Notes under the pieces: model-generated
What the model was told of the DNA's origin: nothing
The model's input: the letters and a program-made list of their open reading frames with translations, nothing else
The model's database searches: none
Source of the DNA: CAYJAD01 sp964372165
GTDB lineage: Bacteria > Desulfobacterota > Desulfovibrionia > Desulfovibrionales > Desulfovibrionaceae
Length of the DNA: 8,846 bases
Direction of reading: 5' to 3'
NCBI GenBank assembly: GCA_964372165.1
Contig: CAYJPT010000097.1
Coordinates: 1 to 8,846, forward strand
Translations under genes and position numbers: made by a program
Shown here: one piece after another, positions 7,475 through 8,846 of the stretch
Layout: each line of letters opens with the position of its first letter
Position numbering within the stretch: position 1 is the stretch's first letter

Positions 7475-7520
7475 TACCTAAATATCATTAAAATATAAAA
7501 TGCAATGATATTTCAAGGTA
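7475..7520. other. imperfect 15-bp hairpin or operator in the intergenic region
   Basis: AAATATCATT (7480-7489) pairs exactly with AATGATATTT (7504-7513) across 14 bases. The arms extend outward to TACCT (7475-7479) and AGGTA (7516-7520) after a 2-base bulge. It is very AT-rich and lacks a following U tract, so a protein-binding dyad or the relic of a small repeat is as likely as a terminator. No gene of note lies in 7271-7611; besides the dyads, TCCAATAC occurs twice in tandem at 7361-7378. Confidence 0.35.
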
Positions 7521-7559
7521 ATAGTAATTCTTTTTTCTATTTTTTGATGTAAATAAAAA

Positions 7560-7611
7560 TTAAGGAAATGCTGATTTAGTCTTCAAGCAGAATAAATCAG
7601 CATTTCCTTAA
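7560..7611. mobile_element. miniature IS relic: two IS ends flanked by TTAA
   Basis: TTAA (7560-7563) and TTAA (7608-7611) enclose GGAAATGCTGATTTA (7564-7578) and its exact reverse complement (7593-7607). The inverted repeats continue inward with two mismatches to 21 bp each (7564-7584 and 7587-7607), leaving only AA between them. This looks like an IS that has lost nearly everything between its terminal repeats. TTAA fits the YTAR target duplication known for one IS5 subgroup, but TTAA is itself palindromic, so duplication and repeat extension cannot be told apart. It abuts the transposase remnant at 7612. It could also act as a strong hairpin in RNA. Confidence 0.6.
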
Positions 7612-7989
7612 GATATTATTGTTTCAAAATGGTACAAGCTTAGTGACCCTGCTATGGAAGAAATGCTTATAAATCACCTTGGTTTTATGCGTTTTGTAGG
7701 GCTTTCTGTTGAGCAAGACGTTCTCGATGAAACAACAATTTGTCGTTTCCGCAATGGCCTAGTATCTCTTGGAATTCTTGAAAAAATAAATGAGATGGTA
7801 TTACTGCAACTTGAAAAGTCTGGCGTTTTAGTTCGCGAAGGTGCTATAGTTGATGCAACAGTTGTCGAATCTGCCCGTCGTCCTCGTAAAACCATTGAAG
7901 TTATGCCAGAAGACCGCAAAGAAGATGACTTACCAGAAAACAACGCGGCACAATCAGTTACAAACAGCAATCTACTGCGTCAGCGATAA
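7612..7989 (+). pseudogene. IS5-family transposase fragment, truncated at both ends
   Basis: The open frame from 7612 reads SKWYKLSDPAMEEML, then DETTICRFRNGLV, then REGAIVDATVVESARRPRK. These are typical of the N-terminal DUF772 region and the start of the DDE domain in IS5-type transposases. The aspartate of VDAT (codon 7852-7854) would be the first catalytic residue. The second aspartate and the glutamate are absent, because the frame stops at 7987-7989 soon after EVMPEDRKEDDLPEN. About 50-60 N-terminal residues normally found before KWY are missing too; an in-frame stop (7609-7611) lies just upstream, inside the TTAA of the miniature element. An ATG exists at 7654 but is internal to the family alignment. 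The fragment cannot encode an active transposase. Confidence 0.85.
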
Positions 7990-8113
7990 AAAGCCAAACT
8001 GCTTATGTATGCCCAATACGCTTTGCTCTCTGTATCCGTAAGGTTCGCAAACTCACCTAACGGTTATGCTTCGCACCCTTCGGGCAGGACTGCGCACCTT
8101 GGCTTTTTTCGCT
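7982..8113. repeat. 132-bp segment bounded by ~20-bp imperfect inverted repeats
   Basis: AAAAAGCCAA (7988-7997) is an exact reverse complement of TTGGCTTTTT (8099-8108). With one single-base gap and two mismatches the match covers 7982-8002 and 8094-8113. The interior of about 90 bases has no obvious reading frame; it has a small CCCTTCGGG turn near 8077-8085. The left arm overlaps the stop codon of the transposase remnant. It could be a second small non-autonomous element that broke the transposase, or a large hairpin ending in a T run (8104-8109) that acts as a plus-strand terminator before the hip locus. Positions 8114-8180 are AT-rich with nothing recognised. Confidence 0.4.
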
Positions 8114-8181
8114 TCCTTGTATCTTACTGTTTTTGAGTGAACTCTTTAATATTATGGTATATTATATCTTTTTTGCATTGT

Positions 8182-8193
8182 TACCGAACGGTA
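8182..8193. promoter_or_regulatory. hip operator 1
   Basis: TACCGAACGGTA is a perfect 5-bp-arm dyad with 2 central bases. The extended 15-base site 8180-8194 matches the reverse complement of operator 2 (8231-8245) at 14 positions. It is the most distal of three such sites before hipB and probably binds the HipB antitoxin for autorepression, as multiple operators do at E. coli hipBA. Confidence 0.65.
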
Positions 8194-8231
8194 TCTTTAG
8201 GTTTCTTTGACGTTGCATATTTGCCATTTTA

Positions 8232-8243
8232 TACCGCTCGGTA
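8232..8243. promoter_or_regulatory. hip operator 2
   Basis: TACCGCTCGGTA has the same TACCG-N2-CGGTA form, exactly 50 bp from operator 1. It ends 7 bases before the likely -35 element, so a bound protein could touch the promoter. An alternative weaker promoter (TTGACG 8207-8212, 17-base spacer, TATACC 8230-8235) would have its -10 inside this site. Confidence 0.65.
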
Positions 8244-8250
8244 ACATTTG

Positions 8251-8279
8251 TTGACCTTCCATTAAAAAACGCATATGTT
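8251..8279 (+). promoter_or_regulatory. likely hipBA promoter
   Basis: TTGACC (8251-8256) and TATGTT (8274-8279) are separated by 17 bases and match the sigma-70 consensus at 5 and 4 of 6 positions. Transcription would begin near 8286, within operator 3, leaving a leader of about 20 bases. Operators 2 and 3 bracket the promoter, which is the expected layout for autorepression. Confidence 0.55.
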
Positions 8280-8281
8280 AT

Positions 8282-8293
8282 TCCCGAACGGTA
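8282..8293. promoter_or_regulatory. hip operator 3
   Basis: TCCCGAACGGTA differs from the TACCG-N2-CGGTA dyad at one position and again stands exactly 50 bp from the previous site. It lies between the proposed -10 and the hipB ribosome binding site, covering the expected transcription start. The broken arm suggests weaker binding than at the other two. Confidence 0.6.
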
Positions 8294-8306
8294 GCAAGGA
8301 GGTCTT

Positions 8307-8531
8307 ATGCAAGCTTTGAAAAAAACTGAAGACATTGGGCAAGTCATTAGAGATGAACGTAAGGCGCAAGGATTAACCCAAGATGATTTAGCTGGGCTGT
8401 CAGGTACTGGACGGCGTTTTATCAGTGAGCTTGAAAGCGGTAAGGCCACAATACAATTAGAGAAAACATTGTTAGTTCTCAATGCATTAGGTTTGTCACT
8501 ATTTATAAAAGGCAAATGGGATGATGAATAA
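8307..8531 (+). CDS. hipB: HipB-like antitoxin, XRE-family DNA-binding protein
   Basis: This 74-residue protein is nearly all one helix-turn-helix domain of the XRE/Cro type. LTQDDLAGLSG (23-33) is the first part of the motif and TGRRFISELESGK (34-46) holds the recognition helix. LEKTLLVLNALGLSLFIKG (51-69) forms the C-terminal part, much as in HipB antitoxins. It should dimerise, bind the three upstream dyads and neutralise the downstream HipA-family protein. AAGGAGG (8296-8302) is 4 bases before the ATG. Its TAA stop shares one base with the next ATG (TAATG), so the two genes are translationally coupled. It is a little shorter than E. coli HipB (88 residues). Confidence 0.85.
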   Translation: MQALKKTEDIGQVIRDERKAQGLTQDDLAGLSGTGRRFISELESGKATIQLEKTLLVLNALGLSLFIKGKWDDE

Positions 8532-8846
8532 TGTCAAAAAAATTGTTTGTATATTTTGAAAAAATCCTTGCAGGGTACATTGTTACAGCACGAGGTAAGA
8601 TATCATTTCAATATGATGTTGATTATCTTGCAAGTGCAAAGGCTCGTGCGCTATCTAATTCCTTGCCCTTGCAAGAAAATATTTTTTCAAGCACTCTTTC
8701 TGAGGCATTTTTTCAAGGTTTGCTACCAGAAGGCCATGCCAAAAGTGTTATTGCTAAAGCTCATAAAGTAAGTAGCAAAAATACTTATGCTTTACTTGAA
8801 GAGCTTGGCGGTGACTGTGCCGGTTCCATAGAAATTTATCCGTCTG
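8531..8846 (+). CDS. hipA: HipA-family protein, N-terminal part, cut by the window end
   Basis: The frame opens with ATG at 8531, overlapping the hipB stop, and is still open after 105 codons at the edge. The visible part matches the N-terminal subdomain 1 of HipA: ALSNSLPL (40-47), FFQGLLPEG (60-68) and LLEELGGDCAGSI (88-100). HipA is a Ser/Thr kinase that phosphorylates glutamyl-tRNA synthetase and causes growth arrest; its kinase domain would lie to the right and is not seen. Because only subdomain 1 is visible, the gene could instead be a HipS-like protein of a three-gene hipBST system, which consists of little more than this part. The ribosome binding site is weak, in keeping with coupling. 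Confidence 0.85.
   Translation, partial: MSKKLFVYFEKILAGYIVTARGKISFQYDVDYLASAKARALSNSLPLQENIFSSTLSEAFFQGLLPEGHAKSVIAKAHKVSSKNTYALLEELGGDCAGSIEIYPS

Noticed and set aside
8050..8100. Possible tRNA T-arm or small RNA around GGTTCGCAA
   Set aside because: No acceptor, D or anticodon arms could be paired; the stretch fits only as the interior of the inverted-repeat segment.
8162..8515. 117-codon minus-strand frame across the hip promoter and hipB
   Set aside because: It is antisense to a clear XRE antitoxin and crosses its operators; no supporting features.
8547..8771. 74-codon plus-strand frame beginning at 8547
   Set aside because: It is out of frame with the HipA-family reading that starts at 8531 and shows the conserved SLPL, LLPEG and LGGD motifs.
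1..8846. CRISPR array or rRNA genes
   Set aside because: No regularly spaced direct repeats with spacers and no rRNA-like sequence were seen; the 50-bp period upstream of hipB consists of palindromic operators, only three, with unrelated flanks and a promoter between them.

Overview
The window is an AT-rich stretch, very probably from a bacterium of the Desulfovibrionaceae (Desulfovibrio-type sulfate reducers and relatives). The diagnostic feature is an rnf operon in the order C-D-G-E-A-B, preceded by a ten-heme cytochrome c and followed by apbE. I know this arrangement from Desulfovibrio genomes; the exact genus cannot be read from the sequence.

Layout. (1) Positions 1-438 hold no gene but are unusually rich in hairpins, including a strong 18-bp-arm terminator at 120-156 and a run of further inverted repeats up to the apbE stop codon. 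(2) Positions 439-7270, all on the minus strand, form one tight eight-gene operon read from right to left: decaheme cytochrome c, rnfC, rnfD, rnfG, rnfE, rnfA, rnfB, apbE. Every junction is between a 1-base overlap and about 13 bases, and most ribosome binding sites touch the preceding stop codon. (3) Positions 7271-7611 are non-coding and carry two dyads that could regulate the rnf operon, then a 52-bp miniature insertion-sequence relic made of two IS ends flanked by TTAA. (4) Positions 7612-7989 are a broken IS5-type transposase. (5) Positions 7982-8113 form a long imperfect inverted repeat. (6) Positions 8182-8846 start a hipBA-type toxin-antitoxin locus on the plus strand: three operator dyads spaced exactly 50 bp apart, a promoter, a small XRE-family antitoxin gene, and the first 105 codons of a HipA-family gene that runs off the window.

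How the genes work together. RnfB and RnfC handle soluble redox carriers (ferredoxin and NAD+) on the cytoplasmic side. RnfA, RnfE and RnfD form the membrane core, and RnfG carries a covalent FMN on the outer face. The complex couples ferredoxin:NAD+ electron transfer to ion movement. The membrane-anchored decaheme cytochrome probably links it to the periplasmic cytochrome c pool. ApbE, exported with a Tat-like signal, attaches FMN to the SGAT threonine of RnfG. The matching threonine in RnfD seems to be absent, which is the main biochemical oddity. The right-hand part is accessory DNA: IS debris next to a toxin-antitoxin module.
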